Assembly (NCBI RefSeq): GCF_017115025.1
Contig: NZ_JABXKM010000218.1
Location: 1 to 64,000 of the forward strand
DNA from: Nostoc sp. NOS(2021)
GTDB lineage: Bacteria; Cyanobacteriota; Cyanobacteriia; Cyanobacteriales; Nostocaceae
Length of the DNA: 64,000 nt
Direction of reading: 5' to 3'
The notes beneath the pieces are model-generated. The model was given only the letters and a program-made list of their open reading frames with translations, was not told where the DNA came from and made no database searches. The first letter of the stretch is position 1. Every line of letters begins with the position of its first letter. The position numbers and the translations under genes were made by a program. This document shows positions 1-11,707 of this stretch, one piece after another.

Positions 1-165
1 CCCTAACCCCCTCCCCGCTCTTCGAGAGGGGGCTATGATGTACCTCATGTGATTAGGAAACGCTATAAGGGAATACCAAAAAATCAATTATCCATAACCT
101 GGCTTTACGTTACGGCTTTAGCCTAACGCACCCTACTGCTTGGATATTTTTTTAATTGGAAGTCC

Positions 166-1170
166 CTAATGGCTTGCTACTACCTCTGTTTCCAGGCGAA
201 CTAGTCGGTCTGCCAAAAGTTTCTCAAGGTCTTCTAATGCCTTGGTGAAACCTTTGATGCCCTCGTCTAGTTTGTCAGTTGCCATGCGGTCAGCAGCGTG
301 TAATTTGTCATAGGTAGCTTTGTCAACGGATATCTTTTCAATTTCCAAGTTTGCTACCTTAGCAGGGTCGAGTTTGCGTGGCAGTTCTCCAATCGTTGCG
401 TGCAATTCACCCAAAAGTGCGGGGGAAATTGTCAACAAATCACTACCTGCAAGTTCAGTAATTTCACCAATGTTACGGAAGCTAGCTCCCATAATTTCGG
501 TTTTATAGCCGAATTTCTTGTAGTAGTTGTAGATTTTGGTGACAGACAAAACTCCTGGGTCTTCGGCTGCTGGGTAGCTATCGCGTCCAGTATCTTTTTT
601 GTGCCAGTCGAGAATCCGACCGACGAAGGGAGAAATTAGAGTGACACCAGCATCGGCACAGGCGATCGCTTGATGCAGACCGAACAACAAGGTAAGGTTA
701 CAGTGAATACCTTCTTTCTCCAGAATTTCCGCAGCGCGAATACCTTCCCAGGTGGAGGCAATTTTAATCAAAACGCGATCGCAGCCAATTCCCGCGGCCT
801 TATACTGAGCAATTAATTCCCGTGCCTTAGTCAGGGTAGCTTCAGTATCGTAGGACAAGCGAGCGTCCACTTCCGTAGACACGCGACCGGGAATAATTTG
901 TAAAATCTTTAATCCAAAGGCAACTGCCAAACTGTCAAAAGCTAGAGAAACTATCTGTGTTTGGGTGGCTCCGGCTCCAGCATCTTTCTTGGCCTGGAGT
1001 AAAGTTTGATCGACAATTCCCTGATATTCCGGCATCTGCGCCGCAGCAGTAATCAGAGAAGGATTGGTGGTGGCGTCTTGGGGTTTGAACTTTTCAATTG
1101 CCTGAATATCCCCTGTATCTGAGACCACAACAGTCATTTTCCGCAATTGTTCCAGTAAATTCTTAGACAT
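166..1170 (-). CDS. tal: transaldolase
   Basis: 334 aa; [40 protein letters not shown] and [32 protein letters not shown] are typical of TalA/B transaldolase. Confidence 0.95.
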   Translation of the reverse strand: MSKNLLEQLRKMTVVVSDTGDIQAIEKFKPQDATTNPSLITAAAQMPEYQGIVDQTLLQAKKDAGAGATQTQIVSLAFDSLAVAFGLKILQIIPGRVSTEVDARLSYDTEATLTKARELIAQYKAAGIGCDRVLIKIASTWEGIRAAEILEKEGIHCNLTLLFGLHQAIACADAGVTLISPFVGRILDWHKKDTGRDSYPAAEDPGVLSVTKIYNYYKKFGYKTEIMGASFRNIGEITELAGSDLLTISPALLGELHATIGELPRKLDPAKVANLEIEKISVDKATYDKLHAADRMATDKLDEGIKGFTKALEDLEKLLADRLVRLETEVVASH

Positions 1171-1319
1171 AAAATACTCCGTGATGTTTGTTTAGGATTT
1201 ACTTAATTCCCCAGTTCTTTACACTCTTTACTGTTCCTTCAATTCTGATTCTGACAATTTTTCGGAATCATTGCCTAAGTTTGCTTACTATCCACAGCCA
1301 CAGCCCTATTCTAGGTGGG

Positions 1320-2750
1320 TTATGCCGAAATTGGCTGTCCAATGGAATGCACTTTGATTAAACTAGTTGTTCCTGATTTACCAATTGGAACACCAGAGGT
1401 AATTACCACCTTATCGCCTTTATTCGCTAGACCCATGTCTACAACCGTGTTCACCACATTGGTAAACATCTCTTCGGCATTGTGGACTGGTGGGATCAGC
1501 AAAGCTTCCACACCCCAAGAAAGCGCTAGCTGGCGATAAGCGGTGATGTCAGAGGTGAGGGCAATAATGGGAGAAGTTGGCCGATATTTAGACACCATTC
1601 TCGCCGTATTCCCTGATGAAGTGTTACAGAGAATTGCTCGTGAGCCTGTTTCATAGGCGATGCGACACACCGATTCTGCTACGGATTCGGTAACGCTGAG
1701 GCTACCTGCTTCATGACACCAGGAATGTTTGCTACCCTCATCTAGAGCTTGTTCTGTTCGCACGGCGATATTGTGCATCATCTGGACGGCGGCGATGGGA
1801 TATTGTCCAACAGCCGTTTCACCAGAAAGCATTACCGCATCTGTTCCATCTAAGATGGAGTTGGCAACATCGGTTGCTTCGGCGCGGGTGGGGTCAGGGG
1901 CGCTAATCATGGACTCTAGCATTTGGGTGGCTGTAATCACCGGCTTGCCAGCACGATTGCAACGGCGAATAATATCTTTTTGAATTAGGGGTACTTCGTG
2001 AATTGGCACTTCCACCCCTAAATCGCCACGGGCAATCATAATTGCATCGGCAACCTGCAAAATGGAATCAAAATTCTCTACGGCCTCTGCTCTTTCGATT
2101 TTGGCAATTAAACGGATGGAAGCACCAGCTGCTTCAATCATCCTTCGGGCGGGTTCTAAATCTTGTGGCGATCGCACGAAGGACACTGCTACCCAGTCTA
2201 CACCCAACTGAATCCCAAAGCGCAGATCCAGCAAGTCTTTTTCGGTGATCGAACTCACAGGTAAAGGAGTTTGTGGCAGGTTTACTCCCTTGTGTGTGGA
2301 AATTAACCCGCCAATTTTCACTTCTGCCCGAATGCGATCGGCATCGCGATCGGTAACAATCAACTTAACACGACCATCATTAATCAAAATTGGTTCGCCT
2401 GGTCGCATCATTGCGAATAAAGTCGGCAATGGTAGAGGTAGCTCGTCGATACTCTCACCCTTTTGTTGCAAAACAAAGGTAACTTCACTACCAGCTTCCA
2501 GATTTAACCCTTCTGGTGGTAAAATTCCTAAGCGAATCTTGGGGCCACACAGGTCTTGCATAATTGCGATCGGCTTTTGCTGCTCAGTACTAATTTGCCT
2601 GAGATACTGAGCCGTTTGGGCGTGGAATTCATAGGCTCCGTGGGAGAAATTCAGCCGCGCCACATTCATTCCAGCTTCTACTAAGGCTTGCAGCTTTTCA
2701 GGCGCAGATGAAGCCGGCCCAACAGTACAAATGATTTTGGTTCGACGCAT
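1320..2750 (-). CDS. pyk: pyruvate kinase (start probably at internal Met MRRTKIICTVGPAS; ORF extends to 2822)
   Basis: MRRTKIICTVGPASS...MNVARLNFSHG...IMIARGDLGVE...ATQMLESMI; C-terminal PK domain present. Confidence 0.95.
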   Translation of the reverse strand: MRRTKIICTVGPASSAPEKLQALVEAGMNVARLNFSHGAYEFHAQTAQYLRQISTEQQKPIAIMQDLCGPKIRLGILPPEGLNLEAGSEVTFVLQQKGESIDELPLPLPTLFAMMRPGEPILINDGRVKLIVTDRDADRIRAEVKIGGLISTHKGVNLPQTPLPVSSITEKDLLDLRFGIQLGVDWVAVSFVRSPQDLEPARRMIEAAGASIRLIAKIERAEAVENFDSILQVADAIMIARGDLGVEVPIHEVPLIQKDIIRRCNRAGKPVITATQMLESMISAPDPTRAEATDVANSILDGTDAVMLSGETAVGQYPIAAVQMMHNIAVRTEQALDEGSKHSWCHEAGSLSVTESVAESVCRIAYETGSRAILCNTSSGNTARMVSKYRPTSPIIALTSDITAYRQLALSWGVEALLIPPVHNAEEMFTNVVNTVVDMGLANKGDKVVITSGVPIGKSGTTSLIKVHSIGQPISA

Positions 2751-2899
2751 AGGGATTGGGGGTTGAGGAATAACCTGCAAATTTGAATGCTTTGAGCGAT
2801 CGCGCCAAGCATCCAAATTCACATGTGCTTCATATCACTGGTTTGCTAAAAAAGTTACTTTATTTAGTCTTGCTTTCAGGGTATTTACCATCCCAAATC

Positions 2900-2972
2900 C
2901 CAAAAGTCAAAAGTCAAAAGTCAAAAGCTAATGACTAATGACCAATGACTAATGACCAATGACTAATGACCA
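2900..2972. repeat. short tandem repeats: (AAAAGTC)n followed by (TGACTAA/TGACCAA)n
   Basis: Read directly: aaaagtcaaaagtcaaaagtc...aatgactaatgaccaatgactaatgaccaatgactaatgacc. Confidence 0.85.
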
Positions 2973-2973
2973 A

Positions 2974-4059
<1,086 letters not shown>

Positions 4060-4151
4060 TTAAAAGTCAAAATAGATTGCCTTTTACTCTTTACTCTTTG
4101 ATCCTGACAGTCTCAGTCGGTTAAGCCATGTTTACTTGGCATCTTTTAAGG

Positions 4152-4231
4152 ATTGGGGAATTGGGCATTGGGAATTGGGCATTGGGCATTGGGCATTGGG
4201 CATGGGGCATTGGGCATTGGGAATTGGGAAA
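4152..4231. repeat. heptanucleotide STRR (GGGCATT/GGGAATT)n
   Basis: ggggaattgggcattgggaattgggcattgggcattgggcattgggcatgggg... Confidence 0.9.
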
Positions 4232-4275
4232 ACCCCGATTTAAACAGTTTTGATACATTATTAGATCCAGACTGT

Positions 4276-5325
4276 TCAAATAATTTGCTTTTGCAACCCA
4301 CGATTAGTTAAGAGGTAAACAGCAAAAGTTCCTAGCCAGTGACTAGCTGCATAATGTTCAGTGACAACATTTGCTAGTCCATTGTGACGATGGTGAACGG
4401 CAGCAGAGCGAAGTGTTTCTATGCGGCGATCGCTATTTGCTAATCTAGAGATGATCCCCTCAAGCATCCAAGCACGACTGAGATTAAGACCATAGAAGTG
4501 GGATTGCATATAATCTTGAGGATTATCTACTATGTTCGGTTCTAACCAATTTGCTGAATTCTCAATCGGTATTTGGGGAAGAAAATCGGTCAGCCAGTCA
4601 GTGAAAGCTGTTGTTGGGAGGATTCGCCGCATGAGGTCTGCTTCAGCAAGTCCAGGAGAGACAAAATCGTAGCCAAGCGGCTCAAATTGTAACGAGTAAT
4701 TGCGATCGCTAAGATAGAATTGCCGTGCTTTGTTCTCCACTAACTGAGTGAAGTCAGTATTTTCGGTAATCCTTGCCCAATCTAGCATCAAACCAAATGC
4801 AAAAGCTGTTTGGCTATGCATCCCGGTGCGATTTGGAAGTTTTAGTTTGTCAATCCAACGGTGTAAATTAGCTGCAATCAACTTTTCTAGCGGTTCCAAT
4901 ACAAGCCGCCATTCTTTCGCTTGAGGATGATTCCACTCGTGAAGTTCCGCAGCCAGTTGCAGAAGCCATGCCACACCGTAAGGAAATTCATAAAAGGGTA
5001 GCCGTTGAAAATGGGCAATCTCTCCTTGAATCTTCTCAGGTGTTAGGCTCTGATCAAGTGCTTGCTTTGACGCGGCATTGAAAGAGGCTTCAGGAAAGTG
5101 ACGCATCAGACGTACCAGCAACCAGTGACCATGTACGGCTGAATGCCAATCTAAGCAGCCATAAAAAGCAGGAGTCAATTTACGCGGTGGTTTTATATCC
5201 TCGTCGCTATCAGCCCAATACAGATTACTGTTGGGATACTCCCGCGCGATACAATCCAGCACTAATTGAGCAAATTGTGCCGCGATCGTTTCATTAATCT
5301 CCAAATTATCGGCTGGCATGGTCAC
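4276..5325 (-). CDS. DUF2891 family protein
   Basis: 349 aa; [28 protein letters not shown] and [12 protein letters not shown] motifs recalled as DUF2891. Confidence 0.75.
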   Translation of the reverse strand: MTMPADNLEINETIAAQFAQLVLDCIAREYPNSNLYWADSDEDIKPPRKLTPAFYGCLDWHSAVHGHWLLVRLMRHFPEASFNAASKQALDQSLTPEKIQGEIAHFQRLPFYEFPYGVAWLLQLAAELHEWNHPQAKEWRLVLEPLEKLIAANLHRWIDKLKLPNRTGMHSQTAFAFGLMLDWARITENTDFTQLVENKARQFYLSDRNYSLQFEPLGYDFVSPGLAEADLMRRILPTTAFTDWLTDFLPQIPIENSANWLEPNIVDNPQDYMQSHFYGLNLSRAWMLEGIISRLANSDRRIETLRSAAVHHRHNGLANVVTEHYAASHWLGTFAVYLLTNRGLQKQII

Positions 5326-5372
5326 TTAGTACAGTTTTGCGTAAAAGTGTAGCGTTTTTAATGCAGAGGAAC

Positions 5373-5561
5373 GCATTAACATTGTATTGGGATGCGTTGG
5401 CATTGCAGGGGGATGCATTAACATTGCATCGGGACGCATTGGCATTGCAAGGGAACGCATTAACATTGTATTGTGATGCATTGGCATTGCAAGGGGATGC
5501 ATTAACATTGCATCGGGACGCATTAACATTGTATTGCGATGCATTGGCATTGCAAGGTATT
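5373..5561. repeat. 21-bp tandem repeat block, nine units alternating between two unit types
   Basis: Units gcattaacattgyatyggga(t/c) and gcattggcattgcaaggg(g)a(t/c) begin at 5373, 5394, 5415, 5436, 5457, 5478, 5499, 5520 and 5541. Confidence 0.95.
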
Positions 5562-5926
5562 GCCATCAAGACAACCAAAAGTTTCAAACGAAAAATTATA
5601 CACGTTAAATGTGGAACCGCTTAACACAGCGATCGCTAATTTGCTTACCAGATATGATTTTGATCATTTAGTCTCAATTATTCTTTGTCCAAAATCATAA
5701 AAAAGCGTTAAGCAGTAATTAAGAAACAGCAAAAGATATAAAGCTGTAAACCAGTGTGAGAGAAGAGTGTAGAGTAGATGCAACCGCGCTGCTTTCTTGA
5801 GCGGCATTAGATTAAGGAAAAGTTTTACGTATACTTTGTATATAAATAGCAACTAATCTAAATTCTACTGGACATTCCACTTTGTAATAAGTAATACTAA
5901 TATTTAAATATGTCATAAACAACATA

Positions 5927-7729
5927 ATGACTATGCAAAGTAATTTTATTGACCTGGACGAATTAATAGTTATGTGTCGGGATAAACGAGCAAAACAATT
6001 AATTCAAGAAGCCGTGGCTTGTTACCGAGCAGGTGCTTATCGATCTTGCATTGTGGCAACGTGGAATGCAGTGGTTTTTGAGTTTTTACATAAATTAAGA
6101 GAACTGGATCTTTTTGGAAATGGAGAAGCTGCCAACCTCTTAAAGGATTTTGAAAAGATTAGTTCAGAAGCAAAAGTCAAAGAGTTATGGCAATTTGAGT
6201 CCAGCATTCCCAATTGGGCAATCGAAAAATTTGAACTTATTTCTCCAGTTGAGCAGTCAGACATTCAAAGGCTATTTGAGGATCGAAGTCGATGCGCTCA
6301 CCCATCAATGACTTCATTAGAAGAACCTTTTGAAGCAACCGCAGAATTAGCTCGTTATCATTTGAGAAGCGCTGTTACACACTTGTTGCAACGTCCACCA
6401 GTTCAAGGACGAGCTGCGAAAGAACGAATTTTCCAAGATATTAAGTCAGAATACTTTCCTATTGAAGTAGAATTAGCAGTTCAGTATTTCCAAAAAAGTC
6501 TGTTAGCCCGTGCACGTCCTACCTTAATTAAAGATATCGTCCGTGGCTTAACGATTGACTTATTAATTGACAATCGCCCAATTGATGAACGAACACGTCA
6601 ATTTTGTGCGCTGAATGCTGTACTAAAGCTATATTCAAAACAAGCTGGAGAAATACTTAACGATGGGCTTTCTGATATTATTCTTAATAAAGTAACGGAT
6701 GAAAAATGGGATAAAGTAATTATTTACTTAAGTACTATTAGCGCTTGGGAATATCTTAATGAGCCGTGCCAATTAAAAGCAAAAAAATTTATTGAAAAGC
6801 TTAATATTTTTGATGAAAATAAATGGGGCGCCCGTTTATCAGCAGAAAATTTAGATATTTTAGTTAAAAGTTGGTATGTTAGTTTCTTGACCGAAGTTGT
6901 AGTTAGTAAGTTTCAGATTTCAGTAAGTCATATTTTATCGGCTAAAGTACTTTGTGAAGACAAAGTATTTATAGAAAAGGTTCTCGATCCGATTCTTAAA
7001 GATTCTTTGCCCCAAGCGGATTTAAATGAATTACTTAGAATGACAAAAAATGCTGATCAGCTATTGAGTGTAGCCATTCAACCTTGCCTTCAAGAAGCTA
7101 TTCAAGCTGCTCCAATAGAGACTCTAGTTTATCAAATATTAAAGACTGCAACAGATACAGATATGCCACTTATTCAGATGATTGAATCTAGTCTAAGAGA
7201 AAAAATCACCTATGCTTCTTTAGAAGAGTTACTTGAAGCAAATGCAAGATATAAATCCATTGATGAAATAAATTATGAAATAATGGAGTTATTTAAGGGT
7301 TCAATTATAAAATTAATTAGTACAGTCACTTTTGATGACTTGTTAAAAGAATATAATTATTGGAATGAAATTCCAGATGAAATTTTAGAGCCGATATTAA
7401 AAGAGAATATTACAACCATTGTCCAAAAATTTATTGAATCTCATTCTTTCAGTAATGCTGCAAATAATGCAAAATTGCTTATCAGAGTAATAGAGTTTCT
7501 CGATCCAACTCAGTGGCAGTATATTTTAAAGGCATTTTGTGACAATAGTCAGATACATGGTTCTTATGCCTGTCCAGGAATCTTTATTGAGCTTTTTAAT
7601 AAATCCTTAAAATCTACTGGAGCAATAGCACCATATTGGTTATCGTTTCGGCAAGAACTTGATAATAATAAAAATCTTAAATATATTGATACAAACTCAC
7701 TCAAGCATTTAATTGACTCTTCTGGATAA
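5927..7729 (+). CDS. large protein of unknown function with N-terminal HEPN-like region
   Basis: 600 aa; CYRAGAYRSCIVATWNAVVFEFLHKLREL and DRSRCAHPS (R-x4-H) resemble HEPN folds; the rest is unrecognised. Confidence 0.6.
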   Translation: MTMQSNFIDLDELIVMCRDKRAKQLIQEAVACYRAGAYRSCIVATWNAVVFEFLHKLRELDLFGNGEAANLLKDFEKISSEAKVKELWQFESSIPNWAIEKFELISPVEQSDIQRLFEDRSRCAHPSMTSLEEPFEATAELARYHLRSAVTHLLQRPPVQGRAAKERIFQDIKSEYFPIEVELAVQYFQKSLLARARPTLIKDIVRGLTIDLLIDNRPIDERTRQFCALNAVLKLYSKQAGEILNDGLSDIILNKVTDEKWDKVIIYLSTISAWEYLNEPCQLKAKKFIEKLNIFDENKWGARLSAENLDILVKSWYVSFLTEVVVSKFQISVSHILSAKVLCEDKVFIEKVLDPILKDSLPQADLNELLRMTKNADQLLSVAIQPCLQEAIQAAPIETLVYQILKTATDTDMPLIQMIESSLREKITYASLEELLEANARYKSIDEINYEIMELFKGSIIKLISTVTFDDLLKEYNYWNEIPDEILEPILKENITTIVQKFIESHSFSNAANNAKLLIRVIEFLDPTQWQYILKAFCDNSQIHGSYACPGIFIELFNKSLKSTGAIAPYWLSFRQELDNNKNLKYIDTNSLKHLIDSSG

Positions 7730-8065
7730 GTTCATGAAGAAGCTTTTGATGACAAGGATAAACCAGATATTCCTTGTAATTATGCCGGGGGTAGATTAAT
7801 CAATATTAATCCTGTGGAAGTTAGCAGACGCAAAGTTTTAAATTCGCAATGTAACCAGAAATTCGCAATGTAACCAAATGGAGATTTTGACCACTTCCCA
7901 ATGGCGAATAAGGTAACGCGAAACCTAACTCCCCATTCCCTTGCCTACAAGGGAATGGGGAGAATTCAATGCCTCTCTCCTTGCAGGAGAGAGGAATGTA
8001 AGTGAGGATTTCCAGATTAGAGTAAAAAGTCAGGTCTTAACCCAAGCGTATTGTGATATGAGTTA

Positions 8066-9664
8066 TTATTTTAAGCTTCCTAACACTTCCATCACTTCTG
8101 CTTCCGGTTTTACCCTAGCTTCTGCTTCCAGAAATCCAGCTACTTGAGCCTCAATTTCATCCCGAACAATCTGGCGATACTCCAAGAAATGCTCAATTTG
8201 GGCACAAACAGCTAAGTAGCTACTCACCCCACCCGGATTATGCTGATACATGCTCCACAAATTGCGCCAGAATTGCCAGCGCGTCTGACGACGTACACCC
8301 TGCCGCCAACAAATCACCAGCAACGCCCGGAGTACTTTCCAGTTCAATGGTTTCTTGGCAGCTTTGCCCTTTTTCGGATAGGTTGCTTCCCCCAAAAGAC
8401 GGAAGTGTTTGTATGTACGCTCCAAAAACCGCTCTGGCTCATACAAATCCCAGAACGCTTGCACATATTCGTGGGCGATGTCTTCTAACGGTCGAGTTGG
8501 GACAAAATTCATCAACGTGGTTTGGTTGATGTTGGCTGATTTGTTGCGGAGTCGTCCTTCCTTTTCTAATCTATGCCAGAGGGCTGTATCTGGAAGCGCT
8601 TGCAGCATACTAAATAAGGCTGTGGGAATTGCTGTTTGCTCGACAAACTTGACAATTCGTGCGCCTGCTCCTATCTTCTCACCATCAAACCCAATGATAA
8701 AGCCTGCCATGACTCGCAGCCCTGAGCGGGTAATCTTATGCACCGCTTCACTGAGCGAGTCTCTGGTATTCTGGTATTTCTGAGTGAAAGTGAGACTTTC
8801 TTCGTCTGGGGTTTCAATTCCCAGAAAAACGGCTCCAAAATTACACACTACCATCAAATCCATCAGTTCTTGGTCTTGAGCTAAATCAACTGAAGCCTCT
8901 GTAGCAAAGGAAAAGGGATAATTATGTTTCACCATCCAGGGCAGAAGGGACTTCAAAAATAATTTGACATTCCGCTTATTACCGATGAAATTGTCATCCA
9001 CCATAAAAATACTGCGCCGCCAACCCAGTTTGTAGAGATAATTAAGTTCTGCTAATAATTGATCTGGGTCTTTAGTGCGAGGTTTGCGACCGTAGAGTAC
9101 AATAATGTCGCAGAATTCACACTGAAAGGGACATCCACGGGAAAATTGCACCGACATCTCCGCATAGGCTTCAAATTCTAGCAAGTCAAAGCGAGGAATC
9201 GGAGTATTGGTGACATCTGGTTTTACACCATCAGAGCGAAAAATGCCTGTGCGATCGCCCTGTGCGATCGCTGCTACAAATAAAGGTAGGGTGATTTCCC
9301 CCTCGTCTAATATCAAGTAGTCTGCCCCAGCGGATGTCATTTCATTCGGTAGCGCTGTCGGGAACGGCCCACCCACAGCAACCCGCTTACCTCTCTGCTT
9401 TGCTTCCAATATCTGAGAGAGCAAATCCTCTTTTTGCACAATCATCGCCGACATAATAACCAAATCTGCCCAAGCCCATTCCGCTTCTGTACAGACGCGA
9501 ACATTTCGATCTACTAGCTTGAATTCCCATTCTTGGGGTAAAATCGCGGCTACAGTTACTAAGCCTAAAGGCGGTAGCATTGCTTTACGGTCTAATAAAG
9601 CCAGTGTTTTTTCAAAAGACCAAAAACTTTTTGGAAAACGGGGATATAGAAGTAAAACGTTCAT
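8066..9664 (-). CDS. B12-binding domain radical SAM protein (DUF4070-type)
   Basis: SRGCPFQCEFCDI (Cx3Cx2C) preceded by a B12-binding-like N-terminus MNVLLLYPRFP. Confidence 0.85.
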   Translation of the reverse strand: MNVLLLYPRFPKSFWSFEKTLALLDRKAMLPPLGLVTVAAILPQEWEFKLVDRNVRVCTEAEWAWADLVIMSAMIVQKEDLLSQILEAKQRGKRVAVGGPFPTALPNEMTSAGADYLILDEGEITLPLFVAAIAQGDRTGIFRSDGVKPDVTNTPIPRFDLLEFEAYAEMSVQFSRGCPFQCEFCDIIVLYGRKPRTKDPDQLLAELNYLYKLGWRRSIFMVDDNFIGNKRNVKLFLKSLLPWMVKHNYPFSFATEASVDLAQDQELMDLMVVCNFGAVFLGIETPDEESLTFTQKYQNTRDSLSEAVHKITRSGLRVMAGFIIGFDGEKIGAGARIVKFVEQTAIPTALFSMLQALPDTALWHRLEKEGRLRNKSANINQTTLMNFVPTRPLEDIAHEYVQAFWDLYEPERFLERTYKHFRLLGEATYPKKGKAAKKPLNWKVLRALLVICWRQGVRRQTRWQFWRNLWSMYQHNPGGVSSYLAVCAQIEHFLEYRQIVRDEIEAQVAGFLEAEARVKPEAEVMEVLGSLK

Positions 9665-9860
9665 ATTCGATGCTTATAACCCTTGATGTTTGCTGCTACT
9701 TGAGTTAACGTCAAACTAAACCAGTCTGACAACAGATTAGAGGAGCTTCTGTATACAGTAGTTGTAACCTCTACTATGACTTATTTAGACAAAGCAATAT
9801 CTTGTCAGGGCGATTATTACTGTTTTCAGACCAGAGAGTAGCTCAAAATTGCTCAATGAA

Positions 9861-10008
9861 TAGACCTCTTGCAAAAGTCAAAAAATCAGGAATGTCATTC
9901 TGTTCGTGCAGCGTTCCCACAGGGTAAGGAACGCAGTGTACAAGAAGAATCTCACAGATGTTTTGTTCCGCTCAACATGAGAATTTAAGCATTTATGCAA
10001 GAGGTCTA
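9861..10008. mobile_element. MITE-like element, 148 bp
   Basis: Perfect 13-bp terminal inverted repeats TAGACCTCTTGCA / TGCAAGAGGTCTA; no ORF. Confidence 0.7.
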
Positions 10009-10297
10009 ATGTGAGGAGTTCAATCGCAATTTCGGGAAATCCTCAAACATTTATGGGTAAATGATTTAGCCGGAAAGACCAGGACTTGTAGGATGGATCT
10101 AACGTCTGTTCTTTTTATGAATTGGCAAATTGGCAACTCTGAGAAAAATAACTGTGTTATTTTCAATACTATACAAGGTGTATTTGCACTTTCAAGCTAT
10201 TTAGACGGGCTGCAACCCGTCTTTATTTATCGCCAGACCCTTTTAAATCTCGTTTCCAGCCTCAGAGGATGTTTGAAAAGTCCTATTCTCCGTAGCT

Positions 10298-11698
10298 TTA
10301 GTTGAGAGCGTTGAAAATTACTGGTGCTGAAACTATACCTTTTGCCTCTAACGCAGCCGCAACCCGTAAAATTAACGCTTCATTATATGGTGCTGCGATC
10401 AATTGCACACCTAAAGGTAATGCATTTTGGCGCTGAATTGGTACTGATAAAACGGGTAAACCAATAAAAGATAATGGTTGAGTAAATAGCCCTAAATGAG
10501 GACGGACAAGAATTTCTTCGCCATCCAAAATCATGGTTTGTTGACCAATTAGCGGTGCGGAAATTGGTGTAGTTGGAGCAAGGATTACATCGACATTTTG
10601 GAAGACTTCCCGAACGCGATCGCGATACCATTTTCTAAACCGTTGTGCTTGGAGATACCAGCTACTAGGAATTAACGCCCCAGCCAAAAAGCGATCGCGT
10701 GTTGCTGCATCAAAATCTTGGGGACGACATTGCAGTTTTCCCAAATGCAGATTTGCGCCCTCACTAGCTGTAATCACAAAAGCTGCTGCACGGGCGCGGT
10801 GTGCTTCTGGTATGGTTACGTATGCAGTGACATCTAAAGCATCAGCTACTTTTTGGACTGCTGCTAAAGCTTCTGCTTCTGCGCCTTTGGTGAAATAATC
10901 AGCTGCAATTACAATTCTGATCTCAGAAATATCTTGTTTAAGTTGTGGTAAACATAATTCAGGCGGACGCTTTGTACAAATTGGATCGCGATCGTCTTCT
11001 CCCTGAAGCACATCAAACACTGTGGCGATATCCTGCACCGAACGCGCAAAAGATCCAATGTGGTCAAAACTGCTAGAAAATAAAGCTACTCCAGCACGAG
11101 ATAAGCGTCCATAAGTTGGCTTCAAACCAAAAACCCCACACAACGCCGCCGGAACGCGAATAGAACCATTAGTATCAGAACCCATCGTCAGGGGTACTAA
11201 CCCAGCAGCAACAGCCGCCGCCGAACCACCCGACGAACCACCAGCAACTCGCTGTAAATCATGGGGGTTGTGAGTCGCACCGTAATGGGAGTTTTCCGTC
11301 ACAAACCCATAGGCGTACTCATCCATATTCAAAGCGCCAACCAGCACAGCACCCGCTTGTTTCAGCTTCGCTACTGCTGTTGCATCTTGGTTAGCTGCTG
11401 GATTTTCTGCATTGATTTTCGACCCCGCCAGAGTCGTTAAACCAGCGATATCGAAGAGATTTTTCACCGCAAAAGGCACACCAGCCAGCATTCCAGGATT
11501 ATTACCTTGGGCAATTTCGGTGTCAATGCGGGCTGCATCTGTTAAAGCTGTTTCAGCAGTCACAGCCGTAAAACAATTGAGTTGATTATCCCGCGCGGCG
11601 ATTCGGGCGATCGCATTCTGAGTAACTTCCACCGCGCTAACTTTACCTTCGCGCACAGCAGTTGATATTGTTATGGCATCGGCTGAATCAAAATTCAT
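10298..11698 (-). CDS. AtzE-like amidase (amidase signature family)
   Basis: GVPFAVKNLFDIAG, RVAGGSSGGSAAAVAAGLVPLTMGSDTNGSIRVPAALCGVFGLKPTYGR. Confidence 0.85.
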   Translation of the reverse strand: MNFDSADAITISTAVREGKVSAVEVTQNAIARIAARDNQLNCFTAVTAETALTDAARIDTEIAQGNNPGMLAGVPFAVKNLFDIAGLTTLAGSKINAENPAANQDATAVAKLKQAGAVLVGALNMDEYAYGFVTENSHYGATHNPHDLQRVAGGSSGGSAAAVAAGLVPLTMGSDTNGSIRVPAALCGVFGLKPTYGRLSRAGVALFSSSFDHIGSFARSVQDIATVFDVLQGEDDRDPICTKRPPELCLPQLKQDISEIRIVIAADYFTKGAEAEALAAVQKVADALDVTAYVTIPEAHRARAAAFVITASEGANLHLGKLQCRPQDFDAATRDRFLAGALIPSSWYLQAQRFRKWYRDRVREVFQNVDVILAPTTPISAPLIGQQTMILDGEEILVRPHLGLFTQPLSFIGLPVLSVPIQRQNALPLGVQLIAAPYNEALILRVAAALEAKGIVSAPVIFNALN

Positions 11699-11707
11699 GC
11701 TGGAATA

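Noticed and set aside
320-639. Short plus-strand ORFs inside the transaldolase gene
   Set aside because: Antisense shadows of a well-supported CDS with no recognisable product.
4152-4231. Heptamer repeats as a CRISPR array
   Set aside because: Unit is 7 bp with no spacers; a typical cyanobacterial STRR.
5306-5624. Overlapping ORFs rich in NANASQYNV / MLMHPLAMPMH repeats
   Set aside because: Produced by the 21-bp tandem repeat, which keeps frames open on both strands; no independent coding evidence.
5664-5852. 62-aa minus-strand hydrophobic ORF
   Set aside because: AT-rich intergenic sequence, no family resemblance and no supporting start context.
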